Shown: piece after piece, positions 47,146-56,891 of the stretch
Position numbering within the stretch: position 1 is the stretch's first letter
Layout: every line of letters begins with the position of its first letter
Notes under the pieces: model-generated
What the model was told of the DNA's origin: nothing
The model's input: the letters and a program-made list of their open reading frames with translations, nothing else
Database searches by the model: none
Source of the DNA: Lepiota brunneoincarnata
Lineage: Eukaryota; Basidiomycota; Agaricomycetes; Agaricales; Agaricaceae
DNA: 64,000 nucleotides
NCBI GenBank assembly: GCA_023014365.1
Contig: JAEBUN010000016.1
Coordinates: 930,001 to 994,000, forward strand
Reading direction: 5' to 3'
Made by a program: the position numbers and the translations under genes

Positions 47146-48162
47146 ATGAAGCCATTATCTTCTACTCTAAAGCAAACCATTTTCTCTATGCTAAATTCTC
47201 ATCATTCCTATACTAAAATTGAGGCAATTACTGGTGTTGGGCACAGTACCATATCCAGGCTAGCCTCTAAAAATTGTTCCAGCCTTACCAAATCACTTGG
47301 AGGATGTCCTTTAAAACTCTCTACCACTAATATCTGGCATACTATCTATCTTATCTCTGCTGGCAAGGCTAAAACTGCTGTAGATATAGCCAAATCTCTT
47401 GCTTCCATCATTGGGACATCAGTCTCTTCGCAGACTGTGGCAAGGCATCTCAAACAGACAGGAATGAAGGCTGTAGTCAAGCAAAAAAAGCCTTTACTCT
47501 TTGACAAGCATAGGAGGGCTAGGCTGGATTTTGCTCTGACACACCAGCATTAGACTGTGGAGGACTGGAAGCTGGTTGTATGGTCTGACGAGATCAAAAT
47601 TAATTATTTGGGGTCAGATGGGAGGAAGTGGGGATGGAAAAAGAAGGGAGAGGGGCTTAGTGAAAGATTGGTCAAGGGAACTCTGAAATATGGAGGAGGA
47701 TCAGTGATGGTTTAGGGTTGTATGCTGTGGGATGGCCCAGGCTATGCAGTGAGGATTGATGGAAGGATGGATGCAGAGTTGTTTGTGCAAATTTTGGAGG
47801 AAGATTTTAAGAAGAGTCTCTGGTGGTACAAGCTTAAACCCTGAGATATTATCCTCCAGCAAGATAATGACTCCAAACACAAGAGTACATTGGCCAAAGA
47901 ATGGTTTCAAAAAAATCATTTTAGGCTCCTAACCTGGCCAGCATAGTCACCTGACCTCAATCTCATTGACTACTTATGGGATTATGTGAAGAGAAAGCTG
48001 GGAGAGTATGAATCTTGCCCCAAGGGTATGGAGGAGTTGTGGCAGAGGGTAGAGAAGGAGTGGGATGCTATTCCAGCTTCTGAGTGTCAGAAGTTAATTG
48101 AAAGTATGTCTAGAAGAGTAGCAGCTGTACTCAAAGCCAGGGGAGGCTACTCTAAGTACTAG
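47146..48162 (+). pseudogene. Tc1-family transposase
   Basis: One frame of 338 codons plus stop with no frameshift. Stops at 47551 (TAG), 47713 (TAG), 47842 (TGA) and 47944 (TAG) each fit a single transition from CAG, TGG, CGA and CAG. The N-terminal helix-turn-helix region shows SYTKIEAITGVGHSTISRLA and a second one around SVSSQTVARHLKQTGM. Catalytic motifs: VVWSDEIK (first Asp), LQQDNDSKH (second Asp), SPDLNLIDYLW where the usual Glu of Tc1 is Asp, 34 residues after the second Asp. It cuts and pastes its own element in active relatives; here inactive. Confidence 0.88.
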
Positions 48163-48192
48163 AAATAATAGGATAGCCTAGTATAATATGTC

Positions 48193-48402
48193 ATTGACAA
48201 AACTATTCCAATGAATTAAAATGCTTACAAAATTCATAATTGCCTAAGTTGGAAGTATTACATAACACAACTTTGCAGGGTCAGATATGACATATTTGGC
48301 TATGTTTTTAAATATATTCACAAATTTAGCTATTTTATTTGTTGAGCTATTACTACTTTAAGTCAAAAGTACAAAACATTGGAACAGTTTTGTGGGTCAC
48401 TG
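48193..48402. repeat. right terminal inverted repeat of the Tc1 element
   Basis: Complement of the left repeat, ending GGAACAGTTTTGTGGGTCACTG before TA. Confidence 0.85.
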
Positions 48403-48499
48403 TACATAAACTGGGTAGAAGCCTCAATAACAGACAGACATTGTGATGCTTGCATATCTAAACTCCCAAATACCTCACCTATTATCCTCTCAGTTCAGA

Positions 48500-48690
48500 A
48501 ACCCTGGTAGTAGTGTTACAGTAGTGTACTGTACCCTGGCAGCAGTGTGGCAGCAGTATACAGTAATGTCACAGTAGCATGCTGTAACCCTGGCTGTAGT
48601 GTGGTGATAGTGTGCAGTAGTGCACAGTAATGTTACAGTAGTGTGGGGGTAGGATACAGTATTCCTGGCAGTTATGTATAATAATATGTG
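48500..48690. repeat. CAGTAGTGT satellite
   Basis: Irregular array of words such as ACAGTAGTGT, GCAGCAGTGT and ACAGTAATGT, with periodic CCCTGG. Related to 46116-46250. Confidence 0.65.
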
Positions 48691-48856
48691 GCAGGCTATT
48701 AAACTATGGCATTGGAGTAACAATAAGTGTTTATTAGCAGGTATTAACATTGATCATAAGTATATAAAGTCTATAGTGTTAACATAGGGTGGCAGTAGTG
48801 GGTGATAGGTGGTGGTACCACATATGGTACATTCTTAAGGCCCCATTCCATCCACC

Positions 48857-49090
48857 ACCATTTTTTCTGATAATCAATCTGCTATCACACTTTCCAAAGA
48901 CCATCAGTACCATGTATGAATGAAATACATTGACATTCACTACCACTTCATCCATTGGATCATTGAGGAAGGCAAGATCCAGCCCATTTATTGTCCTACC
49001 AAGGATATGGTAGCTAACATCTTTACCAAGGTCCTCCTCCTGCCAAAAGTCAAACATTTCACATGAGAACTCAGACTTGCTACAATTTGA
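48857..49090 (+). pseudogene. copia RNase H fragment (second copia element)
   Basis: Reads IFSDNQSAITLSKDHQYHV, then KYIDIHYHFIHWIIEEGKI, then PTKDMVANIFTK, the hallmark end of Ty1/copia pol. Two TGA stops before the final one at 49088-49090. The rest of this element is missing. It differs from the copia copy at 11692-14954. Confidence 0.8.
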
Positions 49091-49097
49091 AGGGGAG

Positions 49098-49461
49098 TGT
49101 CAGGCTCACAAATGCATGCCAAGTTCCAGTCTCCATTCCAGTGGCATTCCTCTTCCACCTTCCACTTTTGTTGCATATCCCACTCTTAATTACCAATGCA
49201 CAATCTCTGCTTTTTCTATGACTTTTCCACTATGCCTTAAACATGCTCCTCAGCTTGTTAACCTCTTGCTATTATGCTTATTGTTCCCAGATAAGTGTGT
49301 ATACTGTAGTGTTTGATAAATAGTGTACTATCTGTAGTTCCACTTCAGCTCTCATGACAAGACTGAAGTGAGTATCCTATTCATATTCCTAATTATTGTA
49401 CTAACTCTTTCATGTAGTCTATCTCAGTATTCTACAATACCTCCCAGCCTGCTGTTAGACA
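49098..49461 (+). repeat. probable 3' LTR of the second copia element
   Basis: A purine tract TGAAGGGGAG (49088-49097) is followed by TGTCAGGCTC. The right end is uncertain; GTTAGACA at 49454-49461 is a candidate. There is no second copy to compare. Confidence 0.4.
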
Positions 49462-50545
49462 CCTCAGCACCCACATTATGAGCTACTGAGGTGAGTAGAG
49501 TTTTCACATGTTTTTCCTACTATGATACTTATGCCTATGTTAGACTTGGATATTCTACACAGTGATTGTTGATCAACTCAAGCTAGTGACTAGTGATCAG
49601 TGTGTCACTGATACTATTGACTCTACTCAGTTCAACAGTTAATATGCATGGCCTCTGCAATCAAAAAAAGAGTGAGAGTACAAGGTAAGAGTGTTCATTA
49701 CAATCAGTCATGACAGGTCATGCTATCTACTGTGTACCGAGGAGCACTGGCCACAGAGCTGGGTTGATAATGTTTAAATGCATGCTGGATGGGGAATGAT
49801 GAAGGTGGCTCCTTCTCCCTGAACCTGAGTGGTATGACTGTCCCATGGGAGGAATAACTCCATTTCAGCATGAATTATGAGGGCTGCGGACCACTAGACC
49901 TCTCACGGTCTCTTACCTGCATCCGTTTGGTCCAGGGTTGGCCCATAGTTATGTAGCACAAACGTAAGCCCTGATCCTGGTAAAGGCAGCATCTGTCCCT
50001 CTGCAGGTATCACCCTATGTGTTGGATGTTGCGGATTGGGCTTCTCCCGCTTCGGACTCCCAACCCCTCCTGAGCTTTTGTGGCTTGTCCTTCATTCCTG
50101 CTTTTTTACCTCTCTTCTTAACCACCGCGCCCCCAGCCTTCTCTCCCGGCCCCTTGTGATGTTGTTTCATGCAGGTATTTGCTCTACTGAGTACTATTAA
50201 CTTCCAAATCAATAAATCAATGGACACAAGGACCACTGATGGCAAGTGCAGGCAAGTAGTGAGTGTAGAGGTCCCGTGTTTAGATTGTAGAAGATTAGAG
50301 TACAGTAGGTCGCTTTTCTGACCTAGTGCGATGCCAACAGCAGAACTGAAGGGTTGTTATACCATCCATCAGTGGGGCCAAGATGATTTTGAAGTTGTTT
50401 GCAGCTCATTTGGAATGCGGTGGGGCACCCTGATGACCGAGTGATGCATGGTTGGGGACGGTCACGCGGTGATGCAACTGTTCCCAACCCCTTTTTTGTA
50501 TTTTAACGTCCCAGAGGTCATTCCCCATACCTCTACTACAGGTCG
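49462..50545. other. transition from repeat island to host DNA
   Basis: CpG content rises from about 49740. A 76-codon minus-strand frame (50245-50015) with a Lys/Gly-rich tail is open, but I do not recognise it. About 110 bp near 50310-50440 (TTGTTATACCATCCAT, then GCACCCTGATGA) resembles 56180-56280, so host flanking sequence recurs here. No confident gene. Confidence 0.4.
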
Positions 50546-50956
50546 TGTTATGATCCGTGCTCCTTCTGTATCCGAGGATAACTGGAGACGGCCTTCAATC
50601 ACTCTACAAGGTGTCCGAGACGGTTGGCCTTATAGAGCTTAGTGGATCGCGCTCAATGAGATAACGAGGGAAGACGCCAAGTTAAGGCAGAGAGGTAAAC
50701 GACCGCTGTTAACAAGATTAAAGCTTAAGGCTTTAATCTCTACTTGTACAGGCCTTATATACCTATGAGGTGCTATATACTCGTTATAGGTTACTTGGCT
50801 GTTCTACTGGTCGTGCGCAGTCCTGACCATGATGCACATCCTGGCTGATGGCATCCTAGCGTTATTTATATTACAATGAGTCAGTACTCTCGCTACTGCT
50901 GTGCGATGTTCCATCGCTTTCCTCTGACTCATAATCTTCTTCTCCCGATTGTATCA
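50546..50956 (-). repeat. X-family solo LTR, shortened, CpG-rich
   Basis: 411 bp with the exact duplication GGTCG (50541-50545 and 50957-50961). It lacks most of the acidic-frame part of X. It keeps CpG at positions that are TpG or CpA in the X copies inside the repeat island (for example CCGAGGATAACTGGAGACGG). Confidence 0.88.
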
Positions 50957-50961
50957 GGTCG

Positions 50962-51916
50962 AGCAATGTTACTAGGGCGGCGGCCCCAATGCCCTGCATG
51001 AGGTGCACCACCAGTGCTCACTCCCCATACAGTCCAGCAAGGAAACGCTATTTGAGTAGTCACCGTCCTCCCCTGCCCTCTACTTTGTCCTCTGGCTGAC
51101 TGGATGTCACATTCTACTCGTCCTGGCTCATCACCGTTGGTATGGGTGGTGGCGTTCCTGTTCTTGCTGCTTTGGGCGGCCGTCATTTGACCCCTTTGAT
51201 GGGGTTCCCAACCCCCAGTGAGGTGTTGTGCGGACGGGGATAATAAAACATATTTATGTGCCTCTCTCGATGGGTTTGCCGGCCCAATGGCCATGTGGGG
51301 TCCCATAGCCAGCAAACTGAGTTACTGCCAAAAAAACCGTTGCTTGTTTAGCTGGAGGAGATGAAACAAATGATGATCCTGCTTTTTTTTTCTATTTTTT
51401 TGTATTCTGCATTTATATACTGCAACAAGCAAACTAGTGCTAAGTCGCGGTGAGCCCACTATATCAACAGACAGGGCCCCATCACGTGGTGGAATATCTA
51501 TAGGGATAAAAGTTCAGGAAATGCCTGTAAAGGTTTCTAGCAGTGTGGTATGTCCTACATGTCAAAGGTGTGACGTCTGTATTGTAAAGTGGCAGTAAGT
51601 GGAAAAGGCAAGAACATACTAATAAAAGGAATATAAGAATTGTTGTAAGAGCCAGATGGAGCGGGTGGGCCATCAGTCTTGTATGGGCCCTTCTGGCTCC
51701 TCTTCCCCTGGAGCATGGTCAACGTGTGGGATCTCATTGATAGCTGGGTGGTGTCGTTGTGGTGGGCCTTTGCCACAGGCACCAGATATCTCAAGGGAGG
51801 ATGCTAGTGCCAATATACCATCCTTAGTACCCAAGATGTCTTGGAGGTAGAGGGGGTTGGAGATATCTCTCAGGATGTGGCAGGTGCCGTTCGTATAGAG
51901 GGCAGGTGCAGAGTAC
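50962..51916. other. no confident gene
   Basis: CpG-rich host-like sequence with a T8/T6 run near 51384-51400. Open frames on the minus strand (51315-50929 and 51794-51482) lack recognisable motifs, and the first runs into the X LTR, so I do not call them. Confidence 0.4.
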
Positions 51917-52315
51917 GTGTTCGTGTCTCTGTCGTTCACATGGTCCTGCTGTGGGCAAGTCAATAAAAATCTTAAACCAGCTGATCTACAGAAAACTAGC
52001 TTGATCAGCGCTGAGAATGCCACATTCCGAGACGACTTTATTAAGTTCACATCATGGCAAGAGGGAGTTAACTGTGGAGTTTCAGATGAGGAGTGGGAAG
52101 ACTTGGGGTCAGGTGAGGAGGCTTTGGAGGTTGTGGAAGCCACCCACCCGGTGACTGAGGTTCTTGCACGGATGGATGTTGAACCTACTTCAGGTCCATC
52201 AGTGGATGTATTCAGTGCTTCGATGAGACCGGGGACATTGAGCATAGGGCGAAAATTGGCTTTACAACCCAAAATTTATCTCAATCATTTTTGTGAGTCT
52301 GAAGAATCGGTCTGA
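51917..52315 (+). CDS. hypothetical acidic protein (possible exon)
   Basis: Open frame of 132 codons with an acidic middle (VSDEEWEDLGSGEEALEVVE) that looks protein-like. The opposite strand is also open over 199 codons (52272-51673, with CHILRDISNPLYLQDILG), so the coding strand is unclear. No family recognised. Either frame could be one exon of a longer intron-containing gene. Confidence 0.25.
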   Translation: MFVSLSFTWSCCGQVNKNLKPADLQKTSLISAENATFRDDFIKFTSWQEGVNCGVSDEEWEDLGSGEEALEVVEATHPVTEVLARMDVEPTSGPSVDVFSASMRPGTLSIGRKLALQPKIYLNHFCESEESV

Positions 52316-52793
52316 CAGTTTTGATATATGACCAATCCATTCATTTGCGTCAGACGGGTAGGTGATCTGCTTGCTGTGGCTGCTATTATACAAAGTTGGC
52401 TGTGACTAAGCACTTAGCACCACAGTCTGAGCGTATTTTACCGTTCAATTTGCTTGCATCGTAGACATTATAGACATATTTTACCCAGAGTCCTTGAGCA
52501 CCCTCTTCCCAAACACCACTGGCATAGTTACCGTTCTTTCTTCTCGGAGCATCCACAACTTTTATTTTTACTCACGTTACCTCGGTTGACCGTTTCCCTC
52601 CGCTTCCACCTGCGGTAGTGGAACATAGCCGGAGCAACCATACAGCAAAGACTCTGCTACCATAAAATGTAACCAAGCACCCGCAAGACAAAACGAGAAT
52701 ATCATGCCCCATATTTCCACACTATAACTACCAAACATAATAACCGATGGTTTTATACTACCACATTCATGCTGCTCGGCGTGGTATCAACTA
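52316..52793. other. left edge of the duplicated ferric reductase unit
   Basis: From about 52440 the sequence (TTTGCTTGCATCGTAGAC, TATTTTACCC, GAGTCCTTG, TTCTTTCTTCT) matches 57790-57930 in the same order. This marks the left border of the tandem duplication. No gene seen. Confidence 0.5.
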
Positions 52794-55320
52794 TTAACCG
52801 CTCCCAAATGCCTCAACATGCAACGAAATCGTCGGTCCACCTCTTAAGATATCAACAACCCGCGGCTGTCGGATCGTCTTGCGAACGGCACCCGCAAGCG
52901 CATGCGTTCCGCAAACTTACAACCCACCAAAACAGTGAGAGATCAACATCACAAAAAACAAATAAGCAGACATACCCGTAACAGCCATCGCATCCTTGGC
53001 CAATGCAATTTCACCTCTGATCAGGTCCTCCAAATCGGCACGGCCTTGATGTGTTTTGACAATCGGCAAGGTAAGGACATGACCTGCATCCTTGGTACCA
53101 CTCGACGGGCCCGCCTCGGCTTCCTTGTGCTCATCAACGGAGCCCGAGTGTTTCTCGGTTCCAGAAGCGGTGTCGTCGTCGAGGGATTCAATATCGGGGG
53201 TTGATCCAGGGGTGGTTGCACCTGTGGTGAAGATATGGATGTTGAGAATGAGGCCCGGAGGAAGATCTTGGAGTGTGTTGAGAAGCTCAGCTTGGATCCA
53301 GTCGATGTGGTCTGTGTATCATATTTAATGAGCAGCCGCAAAGGGAAGCGCTGTGGGTTTAGCAAGGTGCTCACCTAGATTCCGGACTGTCCACGCAAAG
53401 GTGAGTCGGCGACATGCCAGCCCTTGGGTCTTTGAACGTCTAAACATAATTCAGTACCCGTATATATATATAAATATAAAACCTCTACTCACTCGATCAA
53501 ATCCATAAACAACGGCAGTGTAAACGCAATCCCAGATCCACCAGCGAAGAGCAATACCGTGTCGTATCCCACAAACAGGGGCGGTGAGCTGTACGGCCCA
53601 TCGACAAGCACTCTCACCGGACCACCAGCCTCGACGGCATTAAGCAACCTTTTAGTCAATCCATCACGCACCCGGATAAAGAAGGTGAGATGTTTCCGAC
53701 CACCATCTTGGGCCCGCTTGGTGTTTATAGTCGCAATGGTAAATGGGTGCGCCTCGAGTGGGGAGGCCGATATTCCAGGAAATGTGAGATAAACGCTTTG
53801 TCCTGCTCGCCAGTTGAACAGAGGAGGACTTGGGATTGTCAATCGAAGGAAGTGCGTTGTGAGGAGGTCGAATTTGACACCTTGAGCGTTAGCGATCGTG
53901 GTGCTGGTCGTTTTATTGCCGTCAGTTTGTGCGGTTTTGGTACAGGCAGAGATGACCAGACGGAGCACGCGGATGAAGCGGTCGAGACCCCAGAGGAGGA
54001 ACGACGGCCAGATGTAACTCCCGAACCTGTGATTGGCTTGCGTAATTGATTCTTACGACTGATGGTGTGAAGAGGAAGGCTTACTCTAGACTGGCAGCAT
54101 GGAAGTATGCAGATAGGAGACATATGCTATCCGTAACTCCATCAGCCCCATTTCCATTAGCGGCCTTTTCCGAGGAATCCTACTTACAACACCAGGACGA
54201 AATGGACAATTAGGAAAAATTCGTATGCCCTGTCCCTGACGGGCCGGATGGAAACGATAGCGAGCAGAGTCAAGGCTACACCTGCGACGATACCCGCTTG
54301 CATCTCTGGGACGGTGACAGCGACCTTTCCCACGAGTCTGTATATACAATACAGTGTCGGTAAGAACGCTTGAGTGTGTGAGTTCGTGTAATTTACCCTA
54401 GGTCCGCCTGATAGAATTGGTGTTATTAGAGATATGTGTATTGAGAGGATAAAGGCCAGCCTACCCTTCCCCCGGCATGAAGCCAAATCAGTACGACGAG
54501 AACCCGCGCGGTCATACCATGTAAGTAAATGAGCTGTTATCCTTTGATGTGAGCGAGAGATTTGGTAGGACTGGCTGGCCTGACCTTGTCAAAACTGATG
54601 CCGGTAAAGTCTAGGTGACTGATCAGCGATTCCGGAACAGCAGAGGCACCCAAAAATAAAGAACACCCACAAGAGATGATATTATTCTTCATTCCCAATG
54701 CAGTCACCAAAGGCAACTTGGATTGAAACAATATTCCCAGCGATATTGGCATAATAGTGTGGATCAAACTTGACTCCCTTTGTCGAGGTTGCTGGACAAA
54801 CGCCCCATCAGTTCTAGGCCTGTAAAAGCGCCCCAGGCTCAGGCTCGATCTTACTATTAATCAATGACCAAGCGAGACAGATAACGATGTACGTTGCTGT
54901 CAACAAGACTTCCATCATGTTGAGTGTGTACGACGTGCCAATGGTAATTGTCCAACGGAACGAGAGTGCGCGGAACGTATCATTGAGAGCCCAGGGGAGA
55001 CGCGAAAGGGAAATGGTGCCTCGGGTGTCCGTGGTAGTAAGTGCCGCCGCCGCAGATGACGATGACAACGACAATGACGACCTGCCCCTCTGAGTCGCTG
55101 CCCGTAGGCGTCTGGAGCGACCGTACCCAAATGCAATGTTGACAAAATGGCATATGGAGACAAGAAAGATGAGAGACAGGAGGAAGTACCAGACTTGTAT
55201 TGGGTAGGTCTTGGCATGGACGATGCGGATAGCGCGATCTGGATCGGGTGTTTGGGACCCAGGGGTTATGACGAGAACTTTGGTTGGGGAGAAGTTGACC
55301 GTTGGAGATGGGTTTTCCAT
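52794..55320 (-). CDS. ferric reductase paralogue 1, with a frameshift in exon 2
   Basis: Exons (minus): 55320-54855, 54791-54671, 54610-54585, 54533-54465, 54407-54397, 54337-54188, 54126-54085, 54026-53493, 53439-53375, 53311-52976, 52915-52794. All exon lengths match paralogue 2 or differ by whole codons, except exon 2 (121 instead of 120 nt: an extra base near 54718-54723), which shifts the frame and leads to an early stop. The last intron ends AAG instead of CAG. Family features: transmembrane helices, two H-X13-H haem pairs (LHGMTARVLVVLIWLH; HFVLVFICLLSAYFH), FAD motif HPFTIA, NAD-binding AGGSGIA and VCGT. It would reduce Fe(III)/Cu(II) at the plasma membrane. Probably a recent pseudogene, or a sequencing error. 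Confidence 0.85.
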
Positions 55321-55677
55321 TGTTGTTCTAGTGCTGGATAGCCGCCGCTGCTGCCCCTGAATTCAGGCCGGAGAGGCTTAGATGTAGGGAAGCAGTAAAA
55401 GCGAAGGACAATGAGACGCCAAAGCTTGGGATGGCTAGTTTGGAAGCTTTTTATACAAGTAGACGCGCAATAGAAGCAGGGACCGGATTGCACAAGGCAG
55501 GACACACGATTACCCCTCTTCTCCTTCCTGCCGGACCTCGGCTCTCGCCCTCCCACCTGCAATTTTTTGTCTTCGAAGATACGTAAAGATACGTTGGCAC
55601 TCATAAGCGTTGTGGTGAGCCTGCCTATGGTCGGACTATCGTCTCATTTCTCCATTCATCCGGTTATTTTTGGCTTT

Positions 55678-55736
55678 ATCAGATAAGTGCGTTGTTCTCG
55701 GCTGTTATCTGATAAATGGAAGACATCTTATCAGAC
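55678..55736. promoter_or_regulatory. cluster of iron-type GATA sites upstream of paralogue 1
   Basis: ATCAGATAA (55678-55686) and ATCTGATAA (55707-55715) both fit ATCWGATAA, the published site of fungal iron-regulatory GATA factors (Urbs1, SRE family). A third, GTCTGATAA, is on the minus strand at 55728-55736. They lie 358-416 bp before the ATG. Iron repression of the reductase is inferred. Confidence 0.6.
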
Positions 55737-56480
55737 AGGGGATGTTATCGCCATCTGAGGAGTGAGAGAGATATGCCCCAAATAGGGTTAACGCACTTCA
55801 TTGTTTGAGATGAAGGAACGTAGGCATCAAAAACGTGGAGGGATGGAAGGCCCTTGGAGCGGTCATAAGGGTGCAGCGGTATAAGGCTGACCCCGTAATC
55901 CAACCACGTGGCGAGGTGTTGATATATATATGCAGAGGTCCTTGTTGCGAGCCGAGGGGGCGTTTATGCCGCCGTGAAGTGGGCGCGTACATGAGTAAAG
56001 GCACGAGTTATACACTTAGGTGGCCCGACCATAGTTCCGTGATTCGCCGTCTAGCATCAGCGCTTGACAAGCCTGCTGCGTGGTGATCATGGAGATTGAA
56101 CGCCGTTGGAATAACCTGCCGGTAGATTCAGGCTCTCACTCAGTCGACTCAACAAGTGAGGTCGCGGTAGTGGTTAAAGAGTCGACGGGTTGCTTTCTGA
56201 TTTGGTGTGATGCCAAACTCAAGATCTGTTATACCATCCATTAAGTGATTTTGGGAAACGTGGTGGAGCACCCTGATGATCGTATTGGAATGAGTGTTAT
56301 CGGCAAACTGACGGAATGCCGATGTCCGGATCGCCTGATTACCTTGTGGTGGCGGCCATGTTGTACGCAGGATATACGCGTAGTCTGCACTCTGAGTCCT
56401 TGTCCGTTTACCTCCTACCCCCGTCATCGTCGTCTCTTCAACCACTCCTGGTAGTAGTCGTGGTATCTTGCGGTTAGTCA
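55737..56480. other. duplicated upstream flank of paralogue 1
   Basis: Matches 62480-63070 in the same order (GGAGGGATGGAA-GCCC, GGCTGACC-CGTTAT-like, GTGGCCCG, ATTCGCCGTCT, then TGACCTGCCGGT-GATT). Open frames here have no motif and are not conserved between the copies. No gene called. Confidence 0.5.
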
Positions 56481-56561
56481 TTCCCTCATTCCTTCGTTTG
56501 CAGCATCATTGAATCTTGGTAATCGTACCATAGTTCTCTTACCACTGTTCTTGATGGGTGC

Positions 56562-56891
56562 TTATGATAGGCTCGCTTGACGGGAGCTTGGAAGCGATAT
56601 GTCTGAGGATGGATAGGACTGGTTCGGAATCCGTGAACATTCTTTGCATTTGACGATGTCACCAGGTGAGAGGCAGAAGTGCTTGGAGAGGTCAATGTAG
56701 CCTTCTTCCTTCGACGCGGAGACGATGTCCTCATTGCGACTTACAAAATGCGTTGCTGGATGGAGTGGATATGATGACTCCGAGATGCAGACCGTGCCTC
56801 CTGTGTCGTCATATTCGAGCTGTGGGAGATTATGAAGACTAATTGTTGATTGAAGAGGCAGACGAACGGCTACATGTGTACTAGATGTCAC
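56562..56891 (-). CDS. hypothetical protein fragment
   Basis: 109 codons that look protein-like (LHNLPQLEYDDTGGTVCISE, DIVSASKEEGYIDLSKHFCL, CLSPGDIVKCKEC). No family recognised. A decayed relative of its C-terminal part and the following stretch lies at 45248-45815. It may be one exon of a larger gene or a gene remnant. The start codon is not certain. Confidence 0.35.
   Translation of the reverse strand: MTSSTHVAVRLPLQSTISLHNLPQLEYDDTGGTVCISESSYPLHPATHFVSRNEDIVSASKEEGYIDLSKHFCLSPGDIVKCKECSRIPNQSYPSSDISLPSSRQASLS

Larger units (their letters stand above)
46797..48402 (+). mobile_element. Tc1/mariner element with 210-bp terminal inverted repeats
   Basis: 1606 bp between TA dinucleotides (46795-46796 and 48403-48404), the typical target duplication. 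Ends are CAGTGACC-ACAAAACTGTTCC. Inverted repeats span 46797-47006 and 48193-48402. The transposase gene lies between. The repeats are well matched but not identical, and the transposase has four stops, so this copy is dead though moderately young. Confidence 0.92.

Noticed and set aside
48500..48690. Regularly spaced repeat that might suggest a CRISPR-like array
   Set aside because: Units are short, irregular and without unique spacers, in a eukaryotic genome; it is a degenerate satellite.
1..49500. Classical RIP (CpA to TpA) as the sole cause of decay
   Set aside because: Copy-to-copy differences are mainly at CpG; CpA-type changes exist but do not dominate by eye. A count would decide.
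51673..52272. 199-codon minus-strand frame opposite the hypothetical plus frame
   Set aside because: No motif or start context decides the strand; I listed only one low-confidence call and mention this alternative there.
53092..54049. Several plus-strand frames across reductase 1 (and equivalents in reductase 2)
   Set aside because: They are the opposite strand of well-supported exons.
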